A stretch of DNA of 64,000 nucleotides from Paracoccaceae bacterium. Lineage in GTDB: Bacteria > Pseudomonadota > Alphaproteobacteria > Rhodobacterales > Rhodobacteraceae. The notes under the pieces were generated by a model. The model made no database searches. It was not told the origin of the DNA and was given only the letters and a program-made list of their open reading frames with translations. Of this stretch, positions 1 through 8,989 are shown one piece after another. The stretch covers positions 434,001 to 498,000 of the forward strand of contig JANSYP010000002.1 in the NCBI GenBank assembly GCA_024742405.1. Direction: 5' to 3'. The first letter of the stretch is position 1. Each line of letters begins with the position of its first letter. Position numbers and translations under genes: made by a program.

Positions 1-773
1 AGGGGTTCGAGATCGACGGCATTACCCAGGAGGGCGGCGCCGGTCAGGTAGAGATCAACCTGCGCCACGGCGACCCGGTCAAGCTCGCCGACGAGGTCTT
101 CTATTTCAAACGCCTGATCCGCGAGGCCGCCCTGCGCCACAGCTGCTTTGCCACCTTCATGGCCAAACCGATCGCAGGCGAGCCCGGCTCGGCCATGCAT
201 ATCCACCACTCGGTGCTCGACAAATCGACGGGACGCAACATCTTCGCCGCCGAGGATGGCAGCGAGACGCCCGAGTTCATGCATTTCATTGCCGGGCTGC
301 AAAGCCATCTGCCCTCAGCCCTGCCGCTCCTTGCGCCTTACGTGAACTCCTACCGCCGCTATGTCCGCGACCATGCTGCCCCGATCAATCTGGAATGGGG
401 GCGCGACAATCGCACGACGTCGATCCGGGTACCGATCTCCGATCCGGGCTCGCGTCGAGTGGAAAACAGGCTCGCGGGGATGGATTGCAACCCCTATCTC
501 GGCATCGCGGCGTCGCTCGCCTGCGGGCTTCTGGGGTTGGAGGATGCCGTTCAGCCGCGCCCGATCTTTACCGGCGACGCTTACGACGCGCGCGAAGAGA
601 TCCCGCGCAGCATGTTCCACGCGCTGGACCTGTTCGCCGGCGCGGCGCGTCTGCGGGATCTGCTCGGGTCCGAGTTCGCGCGGGTCTACGGGATCGTCAA
701 AACCGCCGAGTATGACGAGTTTCTCGAAGAGATCTCGCCCTGGGAACGCGAGCATCTGCTGCTCAACGTATGA
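1..773 (+). CDS. Glutamine synthetase family protein, C-terminal part (gamma-glutamylpolyamine synthetase-like)
   Basis: The reading frame is open from the first bases of the window, so only about the last 257 residues are present. The stretch around GEPGSAMHIHHSV and the later NRTTSIRVP and NPYLGIAASLACGLLGL match the ATP- and glutamate-binding C-terminal half of the glutamine synthetase fold. Its stop overlaps the start of the following FAD amine oxidase by 4 bases (ATGA), the arrangement seen in PuuA/PuuB-like polyamine and amine degradation loci. I therefore infer ligation of glutamate to an amine rather than to ammonia, but the substrate cannot be read from the sequence. A canonical GlnA is unlikely in this context. 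Confidence 0.85.
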   Translation, partial: GFEIDGITQEGGAGQVEINLRHGDPVKLADEVFYFKRLIREAALRHSCFATFMAKPIAGEPGSAMHIHHSVLDKSTGRNIFAAEDGSETPEFMHFIAGLQSHLPSALPLLAPYVNSYRRYVRDHAAPINLEWGRDNRTTSIRVPISDPGSRRVENRLAGMDCNPYLGIAASLACGLLGLEDAVQPRPIFTGDAYDAREEIPRSMFHALDLFAGAARLRDLLGSEFARVYGIVKTAEYDEFLEEISPWEREHLLLNV

Positions 774-2074
774 ACCTGCTCCATACCAATGACCGGCCTG
801 GCGCGTATCCCGACAGCTGGTACGTCGCAACGGCCGATCCGCTGCCCGACTGCGCACCGCTGGCAGGCGACGGACGCGCCGATGTCTGCGTCGTGGGGGC
901 GGGCTATACCGGGCTATCGGCCGCACTCCACCTTGCCCGGCGAGGCTATGCTGTCACGGTTCTGGAGGCGCAGCGCATCGGCTTCGGTGCATCGGGCCGC
1001 AACGGTGGGCAGGTGGGTTCCGGCCAACGCGTCGAACAGTCCGAACTGGAGCACATGGTCGGGCCGGAGGATGCCGCAAAACTCTGGGAGATCGGCGAGG
1101 CCGCCAAGGCCAAGGTGAAATCGCTGATCGCCGACCATAAAATCGACTGCAACTGGCGCGACGGGGTGGCCCACGCCGATTGGCGCGCCGCGGACGTGCC
1201 CGACACCCACAATGAGGTCGCCCATCTCCGCGATCGCTACGGCTATCGCGAGGTTCAGGCACTCGGCCGAGACGGGATTGCGGCTTTGACCGGCACGGAT
1301 GTCTTCGCCGGCGGCGCGGTGGACCACGGCGCGGGCAGCCTGCATCCGCTGCGCTATGTGCTCGGGCTGGCCCGGGCGGCACAGAGCGCCGGCGTGACGA
1401 TCCATGAACGCAGCGAGGTCACGGAACTGACCTCCAGCTCTCGCACGACCGTTCGCACCGCGACGGGATCGGTGACAGCGGACCATGTGATCCTGGCATG
1501 CAACGGCTATCTCGGCGGACTGGAGCCGCGCCTTGCCGCCCGGATCATGCCGATCAACAATTTCATCGTTGCAACGGCCCCGCTGGGACCGGAGTTCGAC
1601 GCGATCCTGCCCGGAGGCGAGGCCGTCGCCGATTCGCGTTTCGTCGTGAATTACTGGCGCATGAGCCACGACCGGCGGCTGCTCTTCGGCGGGGGCGAGA
1701 GCTATGGGCCGCGCTTTCCCCGCAACATCGCCGCCCTTGTCCGACGTAATCTGGCGCAGGTCTATCCGCAGCTTGCCGACGTCCCTATCGCCCACGCCTG
1801 GGGAGGGACGCTAGCGATCACGCTGTCCCGCCTGCCCTGCTTTTTCATGCCCGCGCCGGGCGTGCTGGCGATGGCCGGCTATTCCGGCCACGGGGTCGCA
1901 CTGGCCACGCTCGCGGGAGACATTGCAGCCGAGACGGTGGCGGGGCAGGCCGAGCGCTTCGATCTGATGGCCAGGCTGCCGGTGCCGCGCTTTCCTGGCG
2001 GCGTCGCCCTGCGACAGCCGATGTTGGCATTGGCCATGGGGTGGTATGCCTTGCGTGACCGTTTAGGGGTCTAG
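770..2074 (+). CDS. FAD-dependent amine oxidoreductase (gamma-glutamylputrescine oxidase-like, DAO family)
   Basis: A 434-residue protein. It has an N-terminal Rossmann FAD motif near residues 38-60 (VVGAGYTGLSAALHLARRG), the GASGRNGGQVGSGQ segment typical of the PuuB/OrdL branch of the DAO family, and a C-terminal GYSGHGVALATLAG flavin-contact motif. The enzyme would oxidatively deaminate a gamma-glutamylated amine to the aldehyde, with release of hydrogen peroxide. It is translationally coupled (ATGA overlap) to the ligase-like gene upstream, so the two probably act in sequence. Length is normal for the family. The substrate is inferred from context only. Confidence 0.85.
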   Translation: MNLLHTNDRPGAYPDSWYVATADPLPDCAPLAGDGRADVCVVGAGYTGLSAALHLARRGYAVTVLEAQRIGFGASGRNGGQVGSGQRVEQSELEHMVGPEDAAKLWEIGEAAKAKVKSLIADHKIDCNWRDGVAHADWRAADVPDTHNEVAHLRDRYGYREVQALGRDGIAALTGTDVFAGGAVDHGAGSLHPLRYVLGLARAAQSAGVTIHERSEVTELTSSSRTTVRTATGSVTADHVILACNGYLGGLEPRLAARIMPINNFIVATAPLGPEFDAILPGGEAVADSRFVVNYWRMSHDRRLLFGGGESYGPRFPRNIAALVRRNLAQVYPQLADVPIAHAWGGTLAITLSRLPCFFMPAPGVLAMAGYSGHGVALATLAGDIAAETVAGQAERFDLMARLPVPRFPGGVALRQPMLALAMGWYALRDRLGV

Positions 2075-2466
2075 ACCCGCGGCTGCTCGTCTCTCGAACC
2101 GGCGCGACGCACACAGCCTGTGCCCAGGCCGCTAAACCGGCCCTTTCGGTGTTGGTCCCTTGGATTTTGACAAACACCCCGAGCATGGGGCTGCCCGCCC
2201 CACCCGGACGACCGCGCCCGCCAGACGGACCGGTTACGCCGTTGCGAGCTCCCAAAACCGATGCCGCGATCCCAGGCCGATTCCCGCGTGCGCCAAAGGC
2301 GTCTGGCGCCTGTTCTCATGCATCTTTTCCAGAAACCGAGCGCTCATCGCACCAACCTGCGGACCAGCACGGAGCCGGGCATCGGGCGCGGAAGACAGTT
2401 TTGTCATGGAACCGTCGGAGCCTGGGCTATATGGGTTTTCAGGAACTCTTTTTCAGGAAACCGAAA
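2075..2466. other. Intergenic stretch of about 390 bases with no supported gene
   Basis: Open frames cross this stretch, and one runs in phase into the next gene, but none has a recognisable protein or a convincing ribosome-binding site before position 2467. A 12-base palindrome (GGGTCTAGACCC) spans the stop codon of the oxidase; it has no T-tract. The stretch probably holds the promoter of the DegT-type aminotransferase. I see no RNA gene. Confidence 0.5.
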
Positions 2467-3663
2467 ATGACTCTCGCCGCCTCACAGCCGATCCCGGATA
2501 CCCACGCCGCTGAGTCGATCCCGGACGCCGCACGCGTCGAGATCGACCGCCTGCTCAGCTCCGGCGATCTCTTCCGCTACACCACCGGCGAAACCGCGCC
2601 GGTCACGCTGTTGGAACAAGAATTCGCCGACATGATGGGGACCCGCTACGCGCTGGCCGTGTCATCCTGCTCGGCCGCGCTCTTTTTGTCGCTCAAGGCG
2701 CTCGGTCTTCCCCCGGGCGCCCGGGTGGCTATTCCGGCCTTCACCTTCGGCGCGGTGCCCTCGGCGGTTGTGCACGCCGACTGCACGCCGGTGCTGGTCG
2801 AATGCGGCGAGACCTACCGGATCGATCTGCAGGATCTTGAGGCAAAGCTCGACGGTGACATCCAGGCGATCCTGATCAGCCATATGCGCGGGCACACGTC
2901 CGATATGGACGCGATCCTGGCCATGGCCGAAGCGCGCGGCCTGCCGGTGATCGAGGATGCTGCCCATTCGCTCGGCACGCTGTGGAACGGGCGTCGGATC
3001 GGTACGCTGGGCCGGATCGGCTGCTTTTCCTTTCAGTCCTACAAGATGCTCAACGCCGGCGAGGGCGGCATGCTTATCACCGACGATTCGGAGATCGCGG
3101 CGCGGGCGGTGATCATGTCGGGAGCCTACGAACACAATTGGCGCAAGCACGCTCTGGTCGGGCCGCATTTCGAGCAGTGGCAAAACCGACTGCCGCTCTA
3201 CAACACCCGCCTTGGCAACCTTTCGGCAGCAGTGATCCGGCCGCAACTGGCCGAGCTCGACCGCCGAGTCCGCAACGGACGCGCCAACCATGATCATGTC
3301 GCGGCACGTCTGAACGGCGCCCCCGTGCTCTCGGTACCGGCTGCGCTGCCACAAGAGACCCGCGCCCCGGATTCCATCCAGTTCAACCTGGTCGGTCTCG
3401 ATGCAGCCCAGGCCAGGGCGTTTGCCGAGGCAGCCCAGGCGCGCGGGGTCACGGTGCAAGTCTTTGGTCTCTCCACCGACAATGCGCGTGCGTTCTGGAA
3501 CTGGCAGTTCCTGGGCGAGGCACCCGATCTGCCCAAGACCCGGGCAATGCTGATGCGGGCCTGCGATGTGCGCCTGCCCGCGCGGCTGACCCGGGCCGAG
3601 TGTGATGCCGTCGCCGATGCCCTGCTGGCCGCCGCCGAGACGGTGATGGCCCGAGCCGCCTGA
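2467..3663 (+). CDS. DegT/DnrJ/EryC1/StrS-family PLP aminotransferase
   Basis: A 398-residue PLP enzyme. I chose the start at 2467 because CAGGAAACCGAAA lies directly upstream; the frame extends 5-prime but that part resembles no protein. The family pattern is clear: the substrate/PLP region ALAVSSCSAALFLSL, the Asp of VIEDAAHSLG that contacts the pyridine nitrogen, and the Schiff-base lysine in FQSYKMLNAGEGG. Members normally transaminate keto-sugars, but this gene lies between amine-catabolism genes and no sugar-nucleotide genes are nearby. A role on an amine or amino-aldehyde is possible; the substrate is unknown. It converges on the LysR gene and shares a hairpin with it. Confidence 0.85.
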   Translation: MTLAASQPIPDTHAAESIPDAARVEIDRLLSSGDLFRYTTGETAPVTLLEQEFADMMGTRYALAVSSCSAALFLSLKALGLPPGARVAIPAFTFGAVPSAVVHADCTPVLVECGETYRIDLQDLEAKLDGDIQAILISHMRGHTSDMDAILAMAEARGLPVIEDAAHSLGTLWNGRRIGTLGRIGCFSFQSYKMLNAGEGGMLITDDSEIAARAVIMSGAYEHNWRKHALVGPHFEQWQNRLPLYNTRLGNLSAAVIRPQLAELDRRVRNGRANHDHVAARLNGAPVLSVPAALPQETRAPDSIQFNLVGLDAAQARAFAEAAQARGVTVQVFGLSTDNARAFWNWQFLGEAPDLPKTRAMLMRACDVRLPARLTRAECDAVADALLAAAETVMARAA

Positions 3664-3820
3664 CTCTCCAACGGCGCCCGCGAAAACCGCGCACCCCGGA
3701 CCGAGGGAGCGGCGCTCTCTCATGTGTCATGGGCACCTGCCTAGACCTTCGGTATTGGTCGAAGTCGTCACACCCGGCGCGACCGGTGTCGCCGCCATGC
3801 CCACCGCTCCCATGGATGTG

Positions 3821-3873
3821 CCGGGCAGGGTCCGGACGCGGGTGGTCGGGTGGGGCGGCCGGACCCTGCCCGG
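3821..3873. terminator. Long inverted repeat between convergent genes, probable bidirectional terminator
   Basis: A perfect 15-base inverted repeat: CCGGGCAGGGTCCGG at 3821-3835 and its complement at 3859-3873, separated by 23 bases. It lies in the gap between the convergent aminotransferase (ending 3663) and LysR gene (ending 3877). There is no T-tract, so it would act as a strong stem rather than a classic intrinsic terminator. Confidence 0.5.
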
Positions 3874-3876
3874 TCC

Positions 3877-4845
3877 CTACCCCGCCGCAATCACCCGCAG
3901 GTCGCCCATCAGCCAGGGACAAAGCGCCACCGCAGGCGCCACGATCTGCGCGTCCAGGATCCGGCGCAACCGTGCCGCCACCCCCTCCGGCATGTCACCC
4001 ATCACCCCCCGCCGTGCGACCAGAGAGATCGTCCGCGCCAGCGGCGGCCCGGGCAGCGGCACCATGACCGCATCGTCCTGAAATCGCCGCGCGCGCAGGT
4101 ATCCCAGCGGCGTGAGGATCGTCCAACCCGCACCGCTGGCAACCATCGCCAGGATCGCGTGGTAGCTGTCGAGCTCGAACCGCGTCGCCACCGGCACCGC
4201 CTGCCGGGCAAGATGCGCCGCAATCTGCCGGCCCATATGGTGGCGGTGAGTGTAGCCTATGAACGGCAGGTCCGCGAGATCGGCCAAGGTTCCGGGAACC
4301 GCCCGTCCGCGGGGAAGCGCGGCCACATAGGGCTCCGCCAGCAGCGGATGCAGCTCGCAATCCTCGTCCGCCGCGCCGATATCCGCCGCGACGATCATGT
4401 CGAGCGCGCGGTCCTCAAGCTGGGCATAAAGCCGATGGCTCGCCCCGGTTTCCAACAAAAACTGCGACCGGCTGAGTTCGACCGCCATTTCCGACAGCAG
4501 CGCCGGGGTCACGTCGGCATCGAAATCTTCTATGACGCCGAACCGCACCCGGGTCATCGTCGACAGATCGCCCACGGCGAGTTCGGTCCGCGCCAGGGCG
4601 GCTTCGTCCAGAATCGCCTGGGCCCGGCGACGAAACGTCGTGCCGGCCACGGTCAGGGTCAGCGGCCGCGCCGTGCGGTCTACCAGAGCCGCGCCGAGGG
4701 CCGCCTCCAGATTGCTCAGCTGCGTGCTGACCGCCGAAACGCTTGCCCCCACACGCTTGGCCGCGCCCGACATCGAATGCGCTTCCGCGATAGCGAGAAA
4801 AATCTCGATGCCCCAGAGACTGAGGCGGCCCGGAGTGTCGACCAT
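3877..4845 (-). CDS. LysR-family transcriptional regulator
   Basis: A 322-residue regulator. The N-terminal winged helix-turn-helix covers about residues 5-65 (LSLWGIEIFLAIAEAHSMSGAAKRVG, then SVSAVSTQLSNLEAALG), followed by a periplasmic-binding-protein-like effector domain. I start at 4845 because AAGGGAGC lies 6-7 bases upstream; the longer frame adds an Arg/Ala-rich stretch without homology. It is transcribed divergently from the class III aminotransferase gene, with 88 bases between the start codons, so it most likely regulates that gene and itself. The inducer is not evident. Confidence 0.88.
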   Translation of the reverse strand: MVDTPGRLSLWGIEIFLAIAEAHSMSGAAKRVGASVSAVSTQLSNLEAALGAALVDRTARPLTLTVAGTTFRRRAQAILDEAALARTELAVGDLSTMTRVRFGVIEDFDADVTPALLSEMAVELSRSQFLLETGASHRLYAQLEDRALDMIVAADIGAADEDCELHPLLAEPYVAALPRGRAVPGTLADLADLPFIGYTHRHHMGRQIAAHLARQAVPVATRFELDSYHAILAMVASGAGWTILTPLGYLRARRFQDDAVMVPLPGPPLARTISLVARRGVMGDMPEGVAARLRRILDAQIVAPAVALCPWLMGDLRVIAAG

Positions 4846-4933
4846 GGCAAAGCTCCCTTGCGCCGCAGCGTAAGCCATTGCGCGCCCGCGGCAACAGCGC
4901 CAAGCTGCCGCTGCCCGCCCACGGAGCCCTGAA

Positions 4934-6316
4934 ATGAACCACCTGCCCTCGCGCAACAAAAGCTGGCCCGAGCGCGCCGACGCGGCGAGCTTCTACGGCT
5001 TTACGGACCTGCCCTCCGTCCATGCCCGCGGGGCCGTGGTGCTCAGCCACGGTGAAGGGCCCTATGTGCTCGACACCGACGGACGGCGCTGGCTGGACGC
5101 GAACTCCGGGCTCTGGAACATGGTGGCGGGGTTCGATCATCCCGGCCTGCGCGAAGCCGCCCAGGCGCAGTATGCGCGCTTTCCGGGCTACCATGCTCTC
5201 TTCGGGCGGATGTCGGACCAGACCGTCGCGCTGGCCGAACGGATGGCGGAGCTTGCGCCCTTCGACGGGGGGCGGGTGTTCTTCACCAACTCGGGATCCG
5301 AAGCCAACGATACGCTGATCAAGATGCTCTGGTTTCTCGCCCGCGCCGAGGGCCGGCCGGAGCGGCGCAAGATCCTGACCCGGGTGAACGCCTATCACGG
5401 CGTGACGCTCGGCGCGGCTTCGATGACAGGCAAACCCTATATCGAGCAGTTCGGCCTACCGCTGCCGGGGTTCCTCCACCTCACCTGCCCGCATTTCTGG
5501 CGCGAGGGGCGCGAGCGCGAAACCGAGGCCGACTTCACCGCTCGGCTCGCGCGCGAGCTGGAGGAGGTGATCGCGCGCGAAGGCGCAGACACCATCGCCG
5601 CTTTCGTTGCCGAGCCGGTGATGGGCGCCGGTGGCGTCATCCCCCCGTCCGAAGGGTATTTCCAGGCGGTGCAGCCGATCCTGAAGCGCCACGGCATCCC
5701 GTTCATCGCCGACGAGGTGATCTGCGGCTTCGGGCGCACGGGTACGCTCTGGGGGTCGGAAGGGTACGGTTTCGTGCCCGACGCGCTGATTGCATCCAAG
5801 GCGATGACCGCCGGCTATTTCCCCATGGGCGCCGTGGTTCTCGGGCCCGATCTCGGCGACCGGCTGACCGCGGCGGCGGAGTCTGCCGAGGAGTTTCCCC
5901 ACGGTTTCACGGCGTCCGGACACCCGGTCGGCTGCGCCATCGCGCTCAAGGCCATCGACGTCATCCTGAACGAGGGATTGCTGGAAAACGTTGTGCGTCT
6001 GACCCCGCGTTTCGAGGCCGGTATGGCCACGCTGGCAGGGACCTATCCACAGATCGGCGAGGTCCGCGGCCGCGGTCTCATGGGCGCGCTGGAGGTCGTT
6101 GCGGACCGAGACAGCAAGACCCCATATCCGCCAGAACTGGCGGTTTCCGAACGGGTTGCCAATGCCTGTATGGATCACGGGCTGATCTGCCGTCCCCTGG
6201 GGCAAGCCATCGTGCTCTGCCCACCCTTCATCCTGACCGACGCACAGATGGACGAGATGTTCGCGCGACTCGATCAGGCGCTGGCCGAGGTCTTTGCGGA
6301 GTTGCCCGCAGGGTAA
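4934..6316 (+). CDS. Class III (omega) aminotransferase, putrescine/taurine/beta-alanine:pyruvate type
   Basis: A 460-residue PLP enzyme of the acetylornithine/omega-amino acid transaminase class. Visible motifs are GLWNMVAGFDHP near the N-terminus, the phosphate-binding TNSGSEANDT, AYHGVT, the FIADEVICGFGRTG segment with the PLP aspartate, and the Schiff-base lysine in IASKAMTAGYFPMGA. Length and motif spacing suit enzymes that move an omega-amino group to pyruvate. A GGAG precedes the start. Together with the ligase and oxidase upstream, this suggests the locus can degrade a primary amine or diamine by two routes. The exact substrate remains open. Confidence 0.88.
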   Translation: MNHLPSRNKSWPERADAASFYGFTDLPSVHARGAVVLSHGEGPYVLDTDGRRWLDANSGLWNMVAGFDHPGLREAAQAQYARFPGYHALFGRMSDQTVALAERMAELAPFDGGRVFFTNSGSEANDTLIKMLWFLARAEGRPERRKILTRVNAYHGVTLGAASMTGKPYIEQFGLPLPGFLHLTCPHFWREGRERETEADFTARLARELEEVIAREGADTIAAFVAEPVMGAGGVIPPSEGYFQAVQPILKRHGIPFIADEVICGFGRTGTLWGSEGYGFVPDALIASKAMTAGYFPMGAVVLGPDLGDRLTAAAESAEEFPHGFTASGHPVGCAIALKAIDVILNEGLLENVVRLTPRFEAGMATLAGTYPQIGEVRGRGLMGALEVVADRDSKTPYPPELAVSERVANACMDHGLICRPLGQAIVLCPPFILTDAQMDEMFARLDQALAEVFAELPAG

Positions 6317-6379
6317 CCGCCTGCATGACACGGGGGTGGACCCCGCGTCGGCAGTGAAGGGCGCGGTTCAAAGTCGACG

Positions 6380-6394
6380 GCCACGCCCCGTGGC
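6380..6394 (-). terminator. Small hairpin directly after the phaR stop codon
   Basis: GCCACG-GGG-CGTGGC read on the minus strand, abutting the phaR stop at 6395. The stem is only 6 bases and lacks a T-tract, so it is a weak terminator candidate between phaR and the convergent aminotransferase gene. Confidence 0.3.
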
Positions 6395-6985
6395 TCAGCC
6401 CTTCTTCTTGTCGTCGCCTTCCAGCTTGGCGAGCTTGCCCCGAAGTTCCGCGAGCTGCTTCTTGACGCTGTCGAGGTCGGCCTCGCTCTCGGGCGCCTCG
6501 TCGGGGTCCACCGCGCCGGGAACCGTGCTGCCTGCCGGACCCGGCCAGCCCGGAAGCATGCTTTTCAGAAACGCGCGCTGCTGACGCTGCATGGCTTCGA
6601 TTCCGGCCGACATCGGCGTCATCGGTCCGGGGATCGTGGAGAGATTCTCCATCATCTTCGACTGGCCGTCGCGCAGCATCTCGAACGACATGGCGAGAAA
6701 CTGCGGCACAACGCTCTGGGCCTGGGTCGTGTAGCTGCGCACCAGATCGGTCAGCACACCGATCGGCAGGACGCTGTCGCCCTTGCTCTCATGTTCGGCG
6801 ATGATCTGCAGCAGATATTGCCGGGTCAGGTCATCGCCACTCTTGAGGTCAACGATCTTGACCTCGCGGCCCTCGCGGATGAAGCGCGCGATATCTTCCA
6901 GCGTGACGTAATCGCTCGTCTCGGTGTTGTAGAGCCGTCTGCTTGCGTACCGCTTGATCAGCAGCGGCGCTTCGGTGTCTGCCAC
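6395..6985 (-). CDS. phaR: PHB synthesis repressor PhaR
   Basis: A 196-residue protein starting with GTG (GGGGAG eight bases upstream). The N-terminal DNA-binding domain is recognised by LLIKRYASRRLYNTETSDYV and the following LEDIARFIREG, and the PHB-associated central domain by QYLLQIIAEHE and LTDLVRSYTTQAQSVVPQFL. The C-terminus is acidic and then lysine-rich (coiled-coil-like). PhaR proteins bind both PHB and DNA: they repress phasin and their own gene and release DNA when polymer accumulates. A palindrome CTGCAAAGCAG, matching the known operator, lies 21-31 bases upstream of the start, which supports autoregulation. Confidence 0.95.
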   Translation of the reverse strand: MADTEAPLLIKRYASRRLYNTETSDYVTLEDIARFIREGREVKIVDLKSGDDLTRQYLLQIIAEHESKGDSVLPIGVLTDLVRSYTTQAQSVVPQFLAMSFEMLRDGQSKMMENLSTIPGPMTPMSAGIEAMQRQQRAFLKSMLPGWPGPAGSTVPGAVDPDEAPESEADLDSVKKQLAELRGKLAKLEGDDKKKG

Positions 6986-7005
6986 GTCGCGGTCTCCCCT
7001 TCATG

Positions 7006-7016
7006 CTGCAAAGCAG
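7006..7016. promoter_or_regulatory. PhaR operator upstream of phaR
   Basis: CTGC-AAA-GCAG, a perfect CTGC-N3-GCAG palindrome (extended to GCTGC/GCAGC), 21 bases upstream of the phaR start codon. The CTGC-N3/4-GCAG operator is established for PhaR of Paracoccus and Rhodobacter relatives. A second copy lies upstream of phaP in this window. Confidence 0.65.
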
Positions 7017-7126
7017 CTTAGGCGAGACCCCCGCAAAAAGAAAGACCGTACAAGGGGTTTGGCGCGAGATCGGGCCATGGTGGGCGCGGGAAATGACAGT
7101 CGCGCGGCGTCGGCCCGGGGTGCCGT

Positions 7127-8674
7127 TCAGGCGGAGCGCGTCGGGTCGGTTTGCTCTTTGGGCGAGCCCGGCCCCGGCGTGCGGCGAATGCCGAAGGCGC
7201 CCACAGCCGCCGCAACCAGGCAGAGCGCGGCCGTGATCCACGCAACGGCAGCAAAGGCGGCATTGCTCGCGCCGGCGTGCGTGCCGGGGTCGGCTCCCGC
7301 AGGCACGGGCACGCCGACGCCGACCGCTCCGCCAGCCATCGCATAGGCCACCGCCGCCACGCCCCCCATACTGGCCACCGCGACCAACCCGGCCACGCGG
7401 CTGACGGCATTGTTGATGCCTGACGCCGCGCCGCTGTCCGACGGGGCGACCGCCCCCATCACGGCTGCAGACAGCGGGGCCACGACCAGCGCCATGCCGA
7501 TCGCCATAAGGCACATGGACGGCATCACATGGGCCCAGAATTCCTGCCAGCCGATACCGTAGGCAAGAATCCCATAGGCGATACCGACGATCAAACTGCC
7601 CCCACCGACCAGCGGCGCCGGTCCGATCCGCTGCGACAGCGCGCCGGCAGGTCCCGACCCGACGGCGATGGCAAGGGTCAGCGGCAGGAACACCAGCCCC
7701 ACCTCCTGCGGCGGCAGACCCCAGCCTGCAATCAGCGTCATCGGCAGATAGAAAAGCACCGCGGAGAGCGCGAAATAGAGACAGAATGTCAGCAGATTGG
7801 CCGAGGAGAAGCTGCGCGACCGAAAGAGCCGCAGCGGCATCATCGGATGGGCACTGCGCGCCTCGACCGCCAGAAAGGCGGCGAAGACCGCGAGACCGGC
7901 GAGCCCGAACCCCAGGATATGGCCACCCGGCGGCAGCCCGCCTTCGCCTTCGGGGCCGGTCAGCGCCCAGGCGAGAAGGCCCAGTCCCAGCGTGGCAAGA
8001 CCGGCGCCCGCCAGATCGGGCGGCGCGTCAGAAATCGGGCGGTCCGGCGGCACACGCGCATAGAGCAGGAACAGCACCAGCGCCGCGATAGGCAGGTTGA
8101 TCGCAAAGATCAGCCGCCAGGCCTCGGGCCCTCCGACAGACAGGAGCAGCCCGCCCAGTACAGGGCCTGCCGCGGTCGTCACGGCCGAGGCCGCAGCCCA
8201 GATCCCGATAGCGCGGTCGCGCTCTCTCTCCGGATAGGTTTTTGAGATCAGGGCGAGACTGCCCGGCACCATCATCGCGGCACCCACCCCTTGCAGCGCA
8301 CGCGCCGCGATCAGCGACTCGGCGCCCGGGGCCAGCGCACAGGCGAGCGACGCGATCCCGAACACCCAGATCCCCACGCCGAAGACCCGGTGCAACCCGA
8401 ACCGGTCCCCGGCCGCGCCGCCGACCAGGATCAGGGCGGAGAGGGCGAGCATGTAGCTGTTGTTGATCCATTGCGCGTCCGCGAGCCCCGCGTCGAGGCT
8501 CTCGAGGATCGCCGGCAGAGCGATGGAAACGGCTGTGCCGTCGATGAACCCCATCGCCGAAGCGAGGATCGCGCAGATCAGAACGAACCGGCGGCGGGAC
8601 TGCGGACAGAAATCCTGAAAGGCCGCCGCGTGCGCCACAGGGCGAAAGGGATGCAAAGTGCGCAGACGGGTCAT
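7127..8674 (-). CDS. MFS drug exporter, DHA2 (14-TM, EmrB/QacA-type) family
   Basis: A 515-residue integral membrane protein. It begins with a short cytoplasmic segment, then LICAILASAMGFIDGTAVSIALP, the DHA2 TM1 signature in which the acidic residue is conserved. Motif A appears in the loop GGAAGDRFGLHRVF, and motif C is suggested in AASAVTTAAGPVLGG. About 14 hydrophobic segments are present, normal for DHA2. I chose 8674 because AGGGGG lies five bases upstream; the frame extends 12 codons further. The family exports hydrophobic or cationic drugs by proton antiport. It sits between phaR and phaP but has no evident link to PHB; the substrate is unknown. Confidence 0.85.
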   Translation of the reverse strand: MTRLRTLHPFRPVAHAAAFQDFCPQSRRRFVLICAILASAMGFIDGTAVSIALPAILESLDAGLADAQWINNSYMLALSALILVGGAAGDRFGLHRVFGVGIWVFGIASLACALAPGAESLIAARALQGVGAAMMVPGSLALISKTYPERERDRAIGIWAAASAVTTAAGPVLGGLLLSVGGPEAWRLIFAINLPIAALVLFLLYARVPPDRPISDAPPDLAGAGLATLGLGLLAWALTGPEGEGGLPPGGHILGFGLAGLAVFAAFLAVEARSAHPMMPLRLFRSRSFSSANLLTFCLYFALSAVLFYLPMTLIAGWGLPPQEVGLVFLPLTLAIAVGSGPAGALSQRIGPAPLVGGGSLIVGIAYGILAYGIGWQEFWAHVMPSMCLMAIGMALVVAPLSAAVMGAVAPSDSGAASGINNAVSRVAGLVAVASMGGVAAVAYAMAGGAVGVGVPVPAGADPGTHAGASNAAFAAVAWITAALCLVAAAVGAFGIRRTPGPGSPKEQTDPTRSA

Positions 8675-8884
8675 GAATCCCCCTGTCGGTGTCCGGCCGG
8701 AACGCGTCACGACACCCCGGGCAGAGCAGTCTCTATGCGCCCGATAACCCGAAACGTCCCGCCCGACTGTGGCGCGATCTGACGTTTTGGCAACGCAGAA
8801 TTGGTCCAGCGCCGAACGGATTGACGGGGGGCGTCCCGGTCGACTGGCGCGTCGTTTGCCGGGCAGCCCACCATGACCGCGGAC

Positions 8885-8915
8885 TCAAAAAGAAAGGGCA
8901 GGCTTGCGCCTGCCC
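8885..8915 (-). terminator. Rho-independent terminator of phaP
   Basis: On the minus strand an 8-bp perfect stem GGGCAGGC/GCCTGCCC with a 4-base loop (8896-8915) is followed directly by TTTCTTTTT. It lies about 75 bases after the phaP stop. This is the clearest intrinsic terminator in the window and suits a strongly expressed monocistronic phasin gene. Confidence 0.8.
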
Positions 8916-8989
8916 AGACCTGGCGAATTGGGAGGGAGGAGCCCTTTCCGCCGAACTTGTTAAGTAACTCGTTACAAAAGCACTCTTAC

